The notes under the pieces: generated by a model
Told to the model about the DNA's origin: nothing
The model's database searches: none
Seen by the model: only the letters and a program-made list of their open reading frames with translations
Made by a program: the position numbers and the translations under genes
Shown here: piece by piece, positions 52,774 through 62,212 of the stretch
How the letters are laid out: each line of letters begins with the position of its first letter
Numbering within the stretch: position 1 is the stretch's first letter
Assembly (NCBI GenBank): GCA_963762165.1
Contig: CAVXJN010000002.1
Span: 124,001-188,000 of the forward strand
Reading direction: 5' to 3'
Source of the DNA: CAVXJN01 sp963762165
GTDB lineage: Bacteria; Pseudomonadota; Gammaproteobacteria; JASBUN01
DNA: 64,000 nucleotides

Positions 52774-54986
52774 CAATGTACGGTTCCGTGAGTCAGTGAT
52801 CGTCGATGCAAGTGTATGCGCTGTTCGATATCCGTCGCACGCGCCGGCAGCACGACCATGAATTCGGCTCCGGTGGGCGTGCGCATGCTGCGGGCGCGTA
52901 CCTGTCCGCCGTGAAATTGCGCTACCAAGCGCACGATGTACAGTCCCAGCCCGAGATGGGGTTCGTCCGAACGGGTACTGCGCACTGAAACCATAGAATC
53001 GAACAGACTACCCTCCATTTCGGCAGGCAGCGGGGGGCCTTGATTGCGCACCCGTAATATCATCGACTCGCCGCTCTCCAAGCTGATCTCGATGGGCGTA
53101 CCGGTGGTGGCAAAATCCAAGGCGTTGGCGACCAGTTTATCCAACATCTGCGCCAATAGATCCGGGACTCCGGAAACGGGCACCGCAGCTTGCGGCACCT
53201 GCAATGCGAACTCCCGCTGCGGATGCGCGCCGCGGTAACCGGCGACACAGCCAGTCACCAGCTCGGCAAAGTCGAAGGATTCCGTTTCCGCGTGTTCGAA
53301 GGCCTGTTCCAGACGGCTGGCCTCGCTCATGCGGTTGACGATGCCCTCCAGACGCGATAGACCGCCGCGAGCGCGTTCAGTGTACACCCGCTGCTCGGGG
53401 GTCACGCCATTGACGTCCAAATTGTCGAGGGAGGAGCGCACCACCGCCAAGGGCGTGCGCAATTCATGGGATAGTTTCGCCGCCATGGTTTCCAGGTAGC
53501 GGGTGTATTGTTGCAAGCGCTCCAACAAACCCGCAAAACTGCGTGAAAGGTCGCCGATTTCGTCCCCGGCGACGGCCGGATCGATCCTCCCGGTCACTCT
53601 GCCGTCGGCGGTGATGGCGCCTTCGGCTTGATCGCGCAGGTGACGGATGCGCTGCGCCAACCTTGTGGCCAGGGTCAACAGCAGCACCAGCGCTACCACG
53701 AAAGCAACCAGGCTGAGATTCAACAGGTGTTCGAGCGCACGGTTCTGCAACAATAGAATATCCCGGCTGGTTTCTTCGGCGACGGCGGCGCCGACCACCC
53801 GGTTCCCGACCCAGATCGGAAATGCGGCCGATACGATATTCGCCTGGCCGTCCGGCGATCGGCGCCAGCGGGTTGCCGCACGGCCGAGCAGCGCCGCGCC
53901 GACCTCGGGGCTTTGAAGCCGGGAGGCGTCGGACAGGTCGTCCTGAAAGTCCGATGCGGGCTCTTTCAAGATCAGACGATACAAAGCGTGCAGTAAACCA
54001 CGGGCAGGGGAGGCCTGGGGTTCGCTGTCGGCGCGCAGATCGCCGGCCATGGCCAGTACGCGCTGCTGTTGGTCGACGATCCAGAGTCTGCCCTGCTGGC
54101 GTTCCATACCCTGCAGCAGCCGGTCCATCGCCGGTGTCGGTACGGTGAGCGTGCCCAGATTCTGCAGTGCGTCGGTGCCGGCGGTTGCCACCACTGCCGC
54201 AGTCGCGCGGCTACGCGGGTTGTCGACATCGACGACGGCGAAACTGAGGCGGTTGCCGACCAGGGCCAACGGGATGCGCAATTCCAACGTGTAGCCCGTG
54301 GCGTTTTCCTGCCATTCGGCACGAATCCGGCGTTCGCTGAGGTTGGCGTCGTCTTCGCTGCCGTCCGGCGGTAGCTGTTGCGCGCCCACCCAGCCCGGCG
54401 CGGTGCTGGCAAGAACATATCGGCGAAGGTCACCTTCCGGGGTTTGCAGGGCGATCAACAGGTGATCGGCACCCGTAGCTGTGCCGGCGCCGGGTTCGCG
54501 GTAGACCACGTGATCGTCGTGCACTTGCAGCAGTGCGTACAGATATTGTTCGCGCGTGCCAGTGAGCAGATCGAACGAAGCGGCGTTGCTGTCGTCGGCC
54601 GGTCCGTAATGCCGGGCACGCTCGCGGTAAGCGCTCCAGTCGTCCGCATAGCCGTCCAGGTGAATGGGAGTGGGCAGTGAACGTACGTACAGATGCTGGT
54701 TGTCGCCAGCGGCCCTGAGCAGGGGACCGCCGTGGGTGAACAGCGCCGGCTGTTCGTGCAGCACACGGGCGATGGCACCGGCCGCAGCCAGCAACGCATC
54801 TTCCTTGCCGTGGCGAAGGAAAGCTTCCATTTCGTTCAAGTAGCGGTACCCGATCCAGGGAATCACCAGCAAAGACAAAGACAATGTCAGCAACTTCAGA
54901 CGCAAGCTGAAATACGCTCGCCGCGCGGGCTTGACCGAAGATCCGCGCAATGGCGGCGGGTCGAGCCGGTGATCAGTCGGCGGCAT
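52773..54986 (-). CDS. pdsS: Proteobacterial dedicated sortase system histidine kinase
   Basis: 737 residues. A short cytoplasmic start, helix 1 (LLTLSLSLLVIPWIGYRYL), a periplasmic domain of about 380 residues with a CBM9-like segment (HLDGYADDWSAY), helix 2 (LSLVAFVVALVLLLTLA), HAMP, HisKA (KLSHELRTPLAVVRSS) and HATPase (LDKLVANALDFA, HLGLGLYIVRLV). This layout and length match the kinase family that accompanies the proteobacterial dedicated sortase (TIGR03785). It overlaps pdsR by 14 bases. The N box has KLVANALDFA, a normal variant. Confidence 0.85.
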   Translation of the reverse strand: MPPTDHRLDPPPLRGSSVKPARRAYFSLRLKLLTLSLSLLVIPWIGYRYLNEMEAFLRHGKEDALLAAAGAIARVLHEQPALFTHGGPLLRAAGDNQHLYVRSLPTPIHLDGYADDWSAYRERARHYGPADDSNAASFDLLTGTREQYLYALLQVHDDHVVYREPGAGTATGADHLLIALQTPEGDLRRYVLASTAPGWVGAQQLPPDGSEDDANLSERRIRAEWQENATGYTLELRIPLALVGNRLSFAVVDVDNPRSRATAAVVATAGTDALQNLGTLTVPTPAMDRLLQGMERQQGRLWIVDQQQRVLAMAGDLRADSEPQASPARGLLHALYRLILKEPASDFQDDLSDASRLQSPEVGAALLGRAATRWRRSPDGQANIVSAAFPIWVGNRVVGAAVAEETSRDILLLQNRALEHLLNLSLVAFVVALVLLLTLATRLAQRIRHLRDQAEGAITADGRVTGRIDPAVAGDEIGDLSRSFAGLLERLQQYTRYLETMAAKLSHELRTPLAVVRSSLDNLDVNGVTPEQRVYTERARGGLSRLEGIVNRMSEASRLEQAFEHAETESFDFAELVTGCVAGYRGAHPQREFALQVPQAAVPVSGVPDLLAQMLDKLVANALDFATTGTPIEISLESGESMILRVRNQGPPLPAEMEGSLFDSMVSVRSTRSDEPHLGLGLYIVRLVAQFHGGQVRARSMRTPTGAEFMVVLPARATDIEQRIHLHRRSLTHGTVH

Positions 54987-55674
54987 CTTCGGTCCAGCGA
55001 TAGCCCATGCCGTACACGGTCTGAATGGCGTCGAAATTCGGATCCAGCTCGATGAATTTGCGCCGCATACGCTTGACGTGGGAAGTGACCGTGCCGGCGT
55101 CGACCACCACGTTGGCTTCGCTCATGAGTTGATCGCGGTTCTTTACGTGTCCGGGGTAGCGGGCCAATGCATGCACCATCCACAGTTCGGTCAGGGTCAG
55201 CGGTACCGCTTGACCGTTCCAGCGCGCCTCGAGTCGATCCATGTCCAGGCGCAGCGCGCCGCGCTGCAGCGCCCGGTCACTGGACTCGGGTGTGCGCAAC
55301 GCTTCGAGACGCCGGAACAAGGCGGCGATCCGCGCAAGCAGATGCGGTAGGCTGACGTCCTTGCTGAGATAGTCATCTGCGCCCAGGCGCAGGCCGGAGA
55401 CTGTGTCGAAGTCGCTGTCCCTGGCGGTGAGGAAGATAATCGGCAGCCGGGCGTCGCGGGCGCGCAGTTCCCGGCACAGCTCAAAGCCGCCGTCGACTTC
55501 TTCTTCCAAGCCGATGTCCAGCAGCACCAGGTCGGGCAGTTGTCGAGCAAATGCCTGCATCGCTTCCCGGCGATTGCCGTAGCCTTGGACGGCGTAGCCC
55601 TGGCGCTGCAGAGCTTCCACGTAGTTGGCGCGGATCGCGGCCTCGTCCTCTACGATGGCGATAGTCTTGCGCAT
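54973..55674 (-). CDS. pdsR: Proteobacterial dedicated sortase system response regulator
   Basis: 233 residues from ATG 55674. Receiver: IVEDEAAIRANY, phosphoacceptor Asp in LLDIGLEEEVDGGFE (a diagnostic acidic insert), YLSKDVSLPHLLARI; winged helix with LTELWMVHALARYPGHVKNR and VVDAGTVTSHVKRMRRKF. These segments are characteristic of TIGR03787. Divergent from pdsO with 252 bp between, its probable target promoter. Confidence 0.9.
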   Translation of the reverse strand: MRKTIAIVEDEAAIRANYVEALQRQGYAVQGYGNRREAMQAFARQLPDLVLLDIGLEEEVDGGFELCRELRARDARLPIIFLTARDSDFDTVSGLRLGADDYLSKDVSLPHLLARIAALFRRLEALRTPESSDRALQRGALRLDMDRLEARWNGQAVPLTLTELWMVHALARYPGHVKNRDQLMSEANVVVDAGTVTSHVKRMRRKFIELDPNFDAIQTVYGMGYRWTEDAAD

Positions 55675-55926
55675 ATTCAGAGTCCTCGTACCCGGATTTG
55701 AAGGTACCACAGCGCCAAACGCGGTTTCGGGCGCCGCTGCTGATTGCCCGTGAATTGCCATAATTCATCGGCCGTTTGCCCCGATTCTGACGGCGATGGG
55801 CCACTCCCGCGGGTTTCAATACCAGTGAACCTCGAGTCATCCGGCGCCGGCAGGAGTGCCCGCCCGCGACCGCGGGTGATTACCAAGGACGGCGCGCTGG
55901 GCCAATCCGCAACAGGAGTAAATCAC
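55675..55926. promoter_or_regulatory. Divergent pdsR/pdsO control region
   Basis: A 252-bp gap holding the start sites of two divergent transcripts. No clear -35/-10 pair was seen; a good ribosome site CAGGAG precedes pdsO. Confidence 0.45.
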
Positions 55927-56658
55927 ATGAATACTGTATCTATTAAGCGCCGTTCATTCCTGCGCCCCGTGGCCGCTACGCTGTGTGTAGCGGTGTTGAG
56001 CGGTGCGGCTGCCGCCAGCGAGCACGGGACCGCGGCCCAGGAACGGGTCGGACTTTTTTCCGGCATGCTGCTGGGCGCCGCCGTGGGCGGTCCGCCCGGC
56101 GCCGTGATTGGCGCAATCGGCGGCGGTGTGGGCGGCAGATCCTATGGGCGGGAACGATCGCTCGATCGCCAGGCGGCGGAAATCGCGCGTCTGCGGACCG
56201 AACTCGAACAGGCCCAGGTCCGCGCTGCGGCCCGAAGCGAAGCGCCGCCCGCGGTAGCGACCGTCGCCAGCACGGCGCCGGTGGAGTTGAACCTTTGGCA
56301 GCCGCGGGAAGCGCTGGAAACCAGCGTGCAGTTTCGCACCGGCAGTGCCGAACTGGAGCCGCATTTCGCGCAACAGTTGCGCCATCTGGCAGCGTTTGCC
56401 AACGAACTGCCGCACGCCGTGGTGCGTTTGGCGGGGTACGCCGATCCGCGCGGCGAGGCGCCGGAAAATCTGAAACTGTCTTCGGCGCGTGTGCGCGCGG
56501 TGCGCGATGCGCTGATGGCCGAAGGGGTAGAGGATGACCGCATCACATCCGACGCGTTCGGCGAATCCCGGCCGCTGTACGCCGACGATGACCGGGAGGG
56601 GCGCGGCTTCGAACGCCGGGTGTTGATTCGCATTGATACTGAGGAACCGCAGTCATGA
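55927..56658 (+). CDS. pdsO: OmpA-family protein of the proteobacterial sortase system
   Basis: 243 residues. Signal peptide (LRPVAATLCVAVLSGAAAA), a glycine-zipper stretch (GMLLGAAVGGPPGAVIGAIG), a coiled coil (RQAAEIARLRTELEQAQ), then a C-terminal OmpA-like peptidoglycan-binding domain (VQFRTGSAELEPHF, LAGYADPRGEAPENLKLSSARV). Matches the sortase-associated PdsO family (TIGR03789). It would bridge the envelope to peptidoglycan. It overlaps the following small gene by ATGA. Confidence 0.88.
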   Translation: MNTVSIKRRSFLRPVAATLCVAVLSGAAAASEHGTAAQERVGLFSGMLLGAAVGGPPGAVIGAIGGGVGGRSYGRERSLDRQAAEIARLRTELEQAQVRAAARSEAPPAVATVASTAPVELNLWQPREALETSVQFRTGSAELEPHFAQQLRHLAAFANELPHAVVRLAGYADPRGEAPENLKLSSARVRAVRDALMAEGVEDDRITSDAFGESRPLYADDDREGRGFERRVLIRIDTEEPQS

Positions 56659-56774
56659 ACAGACTCTTGACACCGGAATCGGAAGACTTTCTGTATTGGG
56701 ACCCCGAGGCCATCGACCGGTATCCGGAGCCTGCGGAGGACCGGCAAGCCGAAAGCGAAGGCAACGATCCATGA
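56655..56774 (+). CDS. 39-residue acidic microprotein coupled to pdsO
   Basis: ATG 56655 overlaps the pdsO stop (ATGA), and its own stop overlaps the next ATG in the same way. The product is very acidic and hydrophilic (TPESEDFLYWDPEAIDRYPE) with no membrane segment. The double stop-start overlap is hard to explain by chance and supports real translation. No family recognised. Confidence 0.6.
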   Translation: MNRLLTPESEDFLYWDPEAIDRYPEPAEDRQAESEGNDP

Positions 56775-56902
56775 GTGCAGTGCAAGGTAAATGGAGGACG
56801 CTGGTGCTGCAAGGCACGGTCGGACTCCTGGCAGCTTTTGGCGCAGGTCTGCTCAGTGCCGCGGTGTTGACCGCCGCAGTACTGGCGCTGTCCGGTTCCT
56901 GA
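56771..56902 (+). CDS. 43-residue single-pass membrane microprotein
   Basis: ATG 56771 overlaps the previous stop. A basic start (MSAVQGKWR) precedes one long helix (LLAAFGAGLLSAAVLTAAVL) of about 25 residues. It resembles small inner-membrane regulators in form only. It ends 27 bases before a 10-bp hairpin at 56929-56959, which would terminate the pdsO transcript. Confidence 0.6.
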   Translation: MSAVQGKWRTLVLQGTVGLLAAFGAGLLSAAVLTAAVLALSGS

Positions 56903-56928
56903 CCGAAGGCACGCGCGACCGTTCCAGT

Positions 56929-56959
56929 GGCGGCTCAGTGACTTTCAGGCTGAGCCGCC
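56929..56959. terminator. Hairpin between convergent genes
   Basis: A 10-bp perfect stem GGCGGCTCAG/CTGAGCCGCC with an 11-base loop. It lies after the microprotein gene and overlaps the end of the convergent kinase gene. No U-run on either side, so termination in both directions is inferred from position. Confidence 0.6.
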
Positions 56960-58512
56960 GCTTGTCGCGCGATCCGCTCCACCAGCGCGTCCACACCGGC
57001 GGACGCGGTGTCGGCGCGAATCGTGTATGCCTGTTCCGGTCCGGTGAGTGGCGTGTAGTGGGCCAGTTGATGCTCCAGCACCGCTTGATCGGCTTCCGAT
57101 ATATCTCTGCCGCCGGTCTGACGCCGTCGAATCCGCTCGCCCAATTGCTCCGCTTCGGCATCGAAATGCAGAATCCAATGGCGGGCTCCCTGGTTGTCGG
57201 CGAGGGCGGCGAAATGGGCCCGCCGTTCGGGATCGAGAAACGTGGCATCTACGATCACGGAGAATCTTGCCGCCAACGCAAGTTCGGCGCACTCATAGAG
57301 TCGCGCGTAGGTTCGGTCGCTGGCCTCGGGAGTATAGGCGCCCGCATCGATGCCACGTTCACCGCCGCGGCCGAACAAGCGCTGGCGTTCGCGGTCCGAG
57401 CGCAGGTGCAAGGCGCCTATGCGGGTCGCGAGTGGTGCACATACCGTCGATTTGCCGCTGCCCGAGACGCCGTGGCTGATGATGAGCGTCGGCTGCCGGG
57501 GTTCGCTGTAGCGCGATGCAAGGCAAAGATACTCGCGCAACGCGGTGGTGGCTTCCCCGGTCGCCGCTTGCGCGGCACGGATACCGGCGACCTTGGCGCG
57601 CACCATGGCACGGTAGCAAAGGTAGTAACGCAGCAGCCGCACGCCAGGATAGTCACCCGTGTGATCGAGGTAGCCGTTGAGGAAACGCCAGGCGTAATCG
57701 GCGCGACCGTGATCGTCCAGATCCATGAACAGAAACGCGGCTTCGCTGATGACGTCGATCCAATACAGTGACGGATTGAACTCGATGCCGTCGAACACCA
57801 GCAGTTCCTGCTCGTGAACCGCCATATTGCCGAGGTGCATGTCGCCGTGGCATTCGCGCACGAACCCGTCGCTTCTGCGGCGGTCAAAGCGATCGTGCAG
57901 CGCTTCGTATTCACGTTCGCTCCAGGCTTCGACCGCGGCGAGTTGTTGCAGCATCGCCGCATCGGAAATCGAACTTCGCAGCGCTTTGAAATTTGCGCGA
58001 ACAGGTTCATGTACGGCTTGCGCCGTACCCAAATCGGGATCGGGCGGCACAACCGGTTGGCGGGCGTGAAAATCGGCCACCAATGCCGCCAGGCGATCGA
58101 TCTGCGCGCCGTCCAGTCGCCCCTCGCGCAAACGTCGGTCGAGCAGCTCGGATTGTTCGAAGCGCGCCATTTTCACCGCATATTCGATCGGGTTGAGGTC
58201 CCCGTCCAACACCGGGCCATCGGGCGTAGCGCCAATGGCGACCACGTCCAGATACAAGTGCGGAGCCAGACGGCGATTGAGGCGCAATTCTTCGAGACAA
58301 TAATGTTTGCGCTTGGCAAGGGTGCTAAAATCCAAAAATCCGAGATTCACCGCTTTCTTGATTTTGTAAGCGTATCGATCGCACAGCAAAACCCACGAAA
58401 TATGGGTTTCGATCAATTCCACCGAGCTGCATGGTTCAGGGAACGGCGCACGGTTGCGCAGCGACGCGATCAGCGTCTGCTGCTGTTCGATTGTGGATTC
58501 CGGTGCGTGCAT
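56935..58512 (-). CDS. Aminoglycoside phosphotransferase-like / P-loop kinase fusion
   Basis: 525 residues from ATG 58512. The N-terminal half is a kinase-like domain: IETHISWVLLCDRYAYKIKK, catalytic HGDMHLGNM and metal DGIEFNPSLYWIDV. The C-terminal half is a P-loop kinase with GVSGSGKSTVCA and LRSDRERQRLF. This fusion is common in Proteobacteria and annotated as bifunctional APH/AAA protein; the substrate is unknown and antibiotic resistance should not be assumed. An upstream ATG at 58563 is possible. Confidence 0.87.
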   Translation of the reverse strand: MHAPESTIEQQQTLIASLRNRAPFPEPCSSVELIETHISWVLLCDRYAYKIKKAVNLGFLDFSTLAKRKHYCLEELRLNRRLAPHLYLDVVAIGATPDGPVLDGDLNPIEYAVKMARFEQSELLDRRLREGRLDGAQIDRLAALVADFHARQPVVPPDPDLGTAQAVHEPVRANFKALRSSISDAAMLQQLAAVEAWSEREYEALHDRFDRRRSDGFVRECHGDMHLGNMAVHEQELLVFDGIEFNPSLYWIDVISEAAFLFMDLDDHGRADYAWRFLNGYLDHTGDYPGVRLLRYYLCYRAMVRAKVAGIRAAQAATGEATTALREYLCLASRYSEPRQPTLIISHGVSGSGKSTVCAPLATRIGALHLRSDRERQRLFGRGGERGIDAGAYTPEASDRTYARLYECAELALAARFSVIVDATFLDPERRAHFAALADNQGARHWILHFDAEAEQLGERIRRRQTGGRDISEADQAVLEHQLAHYTPLTGPEQAYTIRADTASAGVDALVERIARQAAAQPESH

Positions 58513-58717
58513 CGGCGGGTCGGCGAACGTTGCTGCGCAATGAGCGCTGGGCGTAGTTCGCATTGTAGCATCAAGGCAATTTCGCACGCGCGCGGAATGG
58601 CAAAAATGGACCTGCCGGCGAAGGCCCGGATCGGGCCCAGCTGTACACGATGTTCGCGTGTGTTATCCGGAGACGGCGGTTCACCGTCCCTTTACTTAGT
58701 CAGACACTGCAGGTTTT

Positions 58718-61062
58718 ATGGCCGGGCGTAGCAAGACCACTCGAAAAAAATCAGCCAAGAGTTCCAGGAGCAGGACAAAACGTACCCGTCGCCGCGGTTG
58801 GCGCGGCGGATTGCGGCGCTTGACGCTGTACGGTATCGGCGCGCTGCTGATTGCGGGCGTGGTGTACGGCTTTTATCTGGATTATGTCGTACGCGAACAA
58901 TTCCAGGGCCGACGCTGGGAGCTGCCGGCGCGTGTTTATGCCAGGCCCTTGGAGTTGTTCGCAGGGCGCCGCTTGACACCGGACGATCTCGCCCATGAGC
59001 TCGATTTGCTGCACTACCAGCGCAGCCGAACGGCGGCGCGAAGCCGGCGCATATTCCCGCAATGGGGCGCACATCGACCTGACGACGCGGGCGTTCCGCT
59101 ACTGGGACGGAAGCGAACCCGCTCAACATGTGCGCGTACGTTTCGATAACGGGGAGATCGCGGGTCTTACCGATGACCAGAGGAAATCCTTGCCGCTGGT
59201 GCGACTGGATCCGGTATTGATCGGCAGCGTGTATCCGGCTCACAACGAGGACCGCATCCTCGTGAAGCTGGAAGACGTGCCGCCGCTGCTGACCAAGGCG
59301 CTGATCGCGGTCGAAGACCGCAGCTTCTATCAGCATCATGGTGTCGCGCCGATGGCGATTGTCCGTGCCATGTGGGCGAATCTGCGTGCCGGACAAACCG
59401 TGCAGGGCGGCAGCACGCTTACGCAGCAGTTGGTCAAGAACTTCTTTCTCAGCAACGAACGTACCCTGGCTCGCAAGCTCAACGAAGCGGCCATGGCATT
59501 GCTGCTGGAGTTGCATTACGACAAGAACGAGATACTTGAGACCTACCTCAACGAGGTTTATCTGGGGCAGGACGGCCGCCGCTCCATCAATGGCTTCGGC
59601 TTGGCCAGCTATTTTTATTTCCAGCGTCCGCTGGCGCAACTCCGGGCCCACGAAATCGCGTTACTGGTGGGGATGATCAAAGGGCCTTCCTATTATGATC
59701 CGCGGCGACACCCGAAACGCGCTTTGATTCGCCGCAATCTGGTGCTCGACCTCATGGCAGCGCAAGGCGTGCTCGGCGAGGCGGAGGCCGCCCGTGCGAA
59801 ACAACAGCCGCTGGATGTGGTCGCCGACCCGCCCAGCGGCACCACGCTATACCCGAACTTCGTCGAACTGGTGCGACGGCAGTTGCGGCGCGATTACCGC
59901 GACGAAGATCTAACGTCGGAAGGGTTGCAGATTTTCACGACCCTCGACCCGATCGTCCAGCGGCAGGCCGAGCAAGCACTTTCCGGGCAACTGCATCGCT
60001 TGGAAGGCGCGCCGTCGCGGCCGCGCGGTTCGCTGCAAGGCGCATTGGTGGCGGTGCGCCCGGGTAATGGCGAAGTGATTGCGCTGGTAGGCGGACGCGA
60101 CAACCGCTACGCAGGGTTCAATCGAGCACTCGACGCAGTACGTTCCATCGGTTCCTGGTCAAACCGGCGGTCTATCTGACCGCGCTGGAAGACCCGTCCC
60201 GTTACACGCTGGCGACATTGCTGGACGACAGCCCGATCAAACTCAAGAATGCCGACGGTTCGGTCTGGGAACCGCAGAATTATGACAAACAGTTCCACGG
60301 CCAGGTGCCCTGGTCATGGCACTGGCGCATTCCTACAACGTGCCTACGGTGCGTCTGGGTATGGATCTGGGCGTTGCCGAATGTCGTAGAGACCTTGGAG
60401 CGACTGGGTATTTCCCGGCGTCTGGAGGCGTATCCGTCGTTGCTGTTGGGCGCCGCCAGCCTGACGCCGCATGGAAGTGGCGCAGATGTACCAGACCATC
60501 GCCGCAAATGGGTTCCGTACCCCGCTGCGCAGCATCCGGGCGGTACTGGACTCCCGCGGCGAGCCATTGAGTCGCTATCCGCTTACGGTTGCGCGCGGAG
60601 TTCGATGAAACTAGCATCTATTTGTTGACTCGGGCATTGGAAATGGTGGTCCAGCAAGGCACGGCTGCGGCAGTGGGGGCGACTTTCGGTGAGTCTGCGG
60701 GTCTCGCCGGCAAGACCGGGACCACTGACGATACCCGCGACAGCTGGTTTGCGGGTTTCGGTGAAGACTACCTTGCCGTGGTGTGGGTAGGGCGCGACGA
60801 CAATCACAGCACCGGGTTGACCGGTAGCACCGGCGCGTTGCCGGTATGGAGCGCGTTGGCGAAACAGGTGCGGCCGTTGCCTCTACAACCTGCGGTGCCG
60901 GCCGGCCTGGAACAGGCCTGGATCGATCCCGCCAATGGCTTGCTGGCCGAACAGCGCTGTGAAGGGGCTGTGTTGCTGCCCTTTGCCGGTGGCAGCGCAC
61001 CGCATGAGCAATCGCAATGTGTGGGGCACGGCATGAACTGGTTCAGGAGATTGTTGCAATGA
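58718..61062 (+). pseudogene. mrcB: Penicillin-binding protein 1b, multiply frameshifted
   Basis: Joined frames give a class A PBP: basic start (KTTRKKSAKSSRSR), one membrane helix, a UvrB-like domain, glycosyltransferase 51 motifs VEDRSFYQHHG, GGSTLTQQLVKN and LNEVYLGQ, and a transpeptidase half with MALAHSYNVPT and the KTGTTDDTRDSWFAG motif. Apparent shifts lie near 59030, 60155, 60310, 60380, 60470 and 60590; those at 60155 and 60310 look like one missing C in a C-run, and 60470 like one extra C. The SxxK motif falls at the 60155 break (SLVKPAV when repaired). It makes peptidoglycan and is probably intact in reality. Confidence 0.87.
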
Positions 61063-61574
61063 GAATTGAATTCGGTATCGCGCGCCCGGTCCTGGTCGTG
61101 TTGCTGGCGGTCGGGCTCGGCGCCTGCGCTTCCACGGGGGGCGAAACGGTGCGGGTCGAAGACCGATCCTCGCCACCGCCCGTGGTCGAGGTTCCGCCCC
61201 AGGCCCGCGTAGAGGTACCGCAGCCCGCGCCGCAGCGTGCGCCGAGTCCGGCAGTGGAATCGCTGTTGGCGCAGGCCCTGGCAGCTTCCAAGAATGGCGA
61301 CCACAGCAATGCCGTATCGCTGCTCGAAAGAGCGCAACGCATCGAACCTCGCAACCCGCTGGTCTGGAACCGGTTGGCGCTCGAGCGTCTGCAGGAGGGC
61401 CGTTACGCGCAAGCCGAATCCCTGGCTTTGAAATCGAACCTCTATGCTGCCGGAGCGCCGGATCTGCGTCTTCGCAATTGGCGCCTCATTGCCGAGGCGC
61501 GTCGCAAACTAGGCGACAGCGGCGGCGCCCGTGATGCGGAGCGCCAGGCACGCGCCATTGCAGCCGGGCGATGA
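61059..61574 (+). CDS. TPR lipoprotein, LpoP-like PBP1b activator
   Basis: 171 residues from ATG 61059, overlapping the mrcB stop (ATGA). A lipoprotein signal ends at LGAC, followed by a proline-rich linker (about 35-65) and TPR-like repeats (NAVSLLERAQRIEPRNPLVW, ESLALKSNLYAAG). In Pseudomonas the outer-membrane TPR lipoprotein LpoP lies in an operon with the PBP1b gene and activates it. Arrangement and features match; the name is an inference. Confidence 0.82.
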   Translation: MRIEFGIARPVLVVLLAVGLGACASTGGETVRVEDRSSPPPVVEVPPQARVEVPQPAPQRAPSPAVESLLAQALAASKNGDHSNAVSLLERAQRIEPRNPLVWNRLALERLQEGRYAQAESLALKSNLYAAGAPDLRLRNWRLIAEARRKLGDSGGARDAERQARAIAAGR

Positions 61575-61666
61575 GCCCTGAGGCAGTCTCTGGGCGGCGC
61601 CGGCTGAATCGTATATGATGGCTCCAGGATGCCATTTTCCCGGCAATTTCAGCGAGGCCTGCGCTA

Positions 61667-62173
61667 GTGGGGGTGTACTCAGTCGATAAACTGATCGCCG
61701 AGGCACGGCGCATTGCGGCAGATTACCGGCGCGCCACCGGCAAGCCGTTGGGTGGAGTCAGCGGTGAGATCGCCGAAAACGATGCCGCCCGGTTATTGGA
61801 TCTGGAAATCTGCCAGGAAAAGCCCGGCGGCTACGATGCGGTCGGTCGGGGCGCTCGCGACGGCAAGCGGGTGCAGATCAAAGGCCGTGCGATTTTCGAT
61901 GACCGCAAATCCGGTCAGCGGATCGGACAGCTCAAGATCGACCAGGAATGGGACAGCGTGGTCCTCGTGCTCATGGACGAGGACTACAATCCGCGCGAAA
62001 TCTATGAAGCCGAGCGGGCCGACGTCATGGCGGCCCTCGAAGAGGGCCAGAACAGCAAGCGTAACAAGCGTGGCGCCATGTCCGTCGGTCGCTTCAAGAA
62101 CATTGCGCGCTTGGTGTGGCTGGCCGAAGAAGGTCTGATCGAAGACGAAGTATGGGAGCACCACGGCTCCTGA
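61667..62173 (+). CDS. DUF6998-like protein with PD-(D/E)XK-like core
   Basis: 168 residues from GTG 61667. An N-terminal helix with GEIAENDAARLLD is followed by GGYDAVG and KRVQIKGRAI, which resemble the Glu, Asp and Q-x-K positions of PD-(D/E)XK nuclease folds, then a helical tail (VGRFKNIARLVWLAEEG). It lies upstream of the helicase gene on the same strand. Nuclease activity is not shown. Confidence 0.65.
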   Translation: MGVYSVDKLIAEARRIAADYRRATGKPLGGVSGEIAENDAARLLDLEICQEKPGGYDAVGRGARDGKRVQIKGRAIFDDRKSGQRIGQLKIDQEWDSVVLVLMDEDYNPREIYEAERADVMAALEEGQNSKRNKRGAMSVGRFKNIARLVWLAEEGLIEDEVWEHHGS

Positions 62174-62212
62174 CCGGATCGGGCAGCCGCTGGCCTTCAA
62201 CTACCGCCACAC

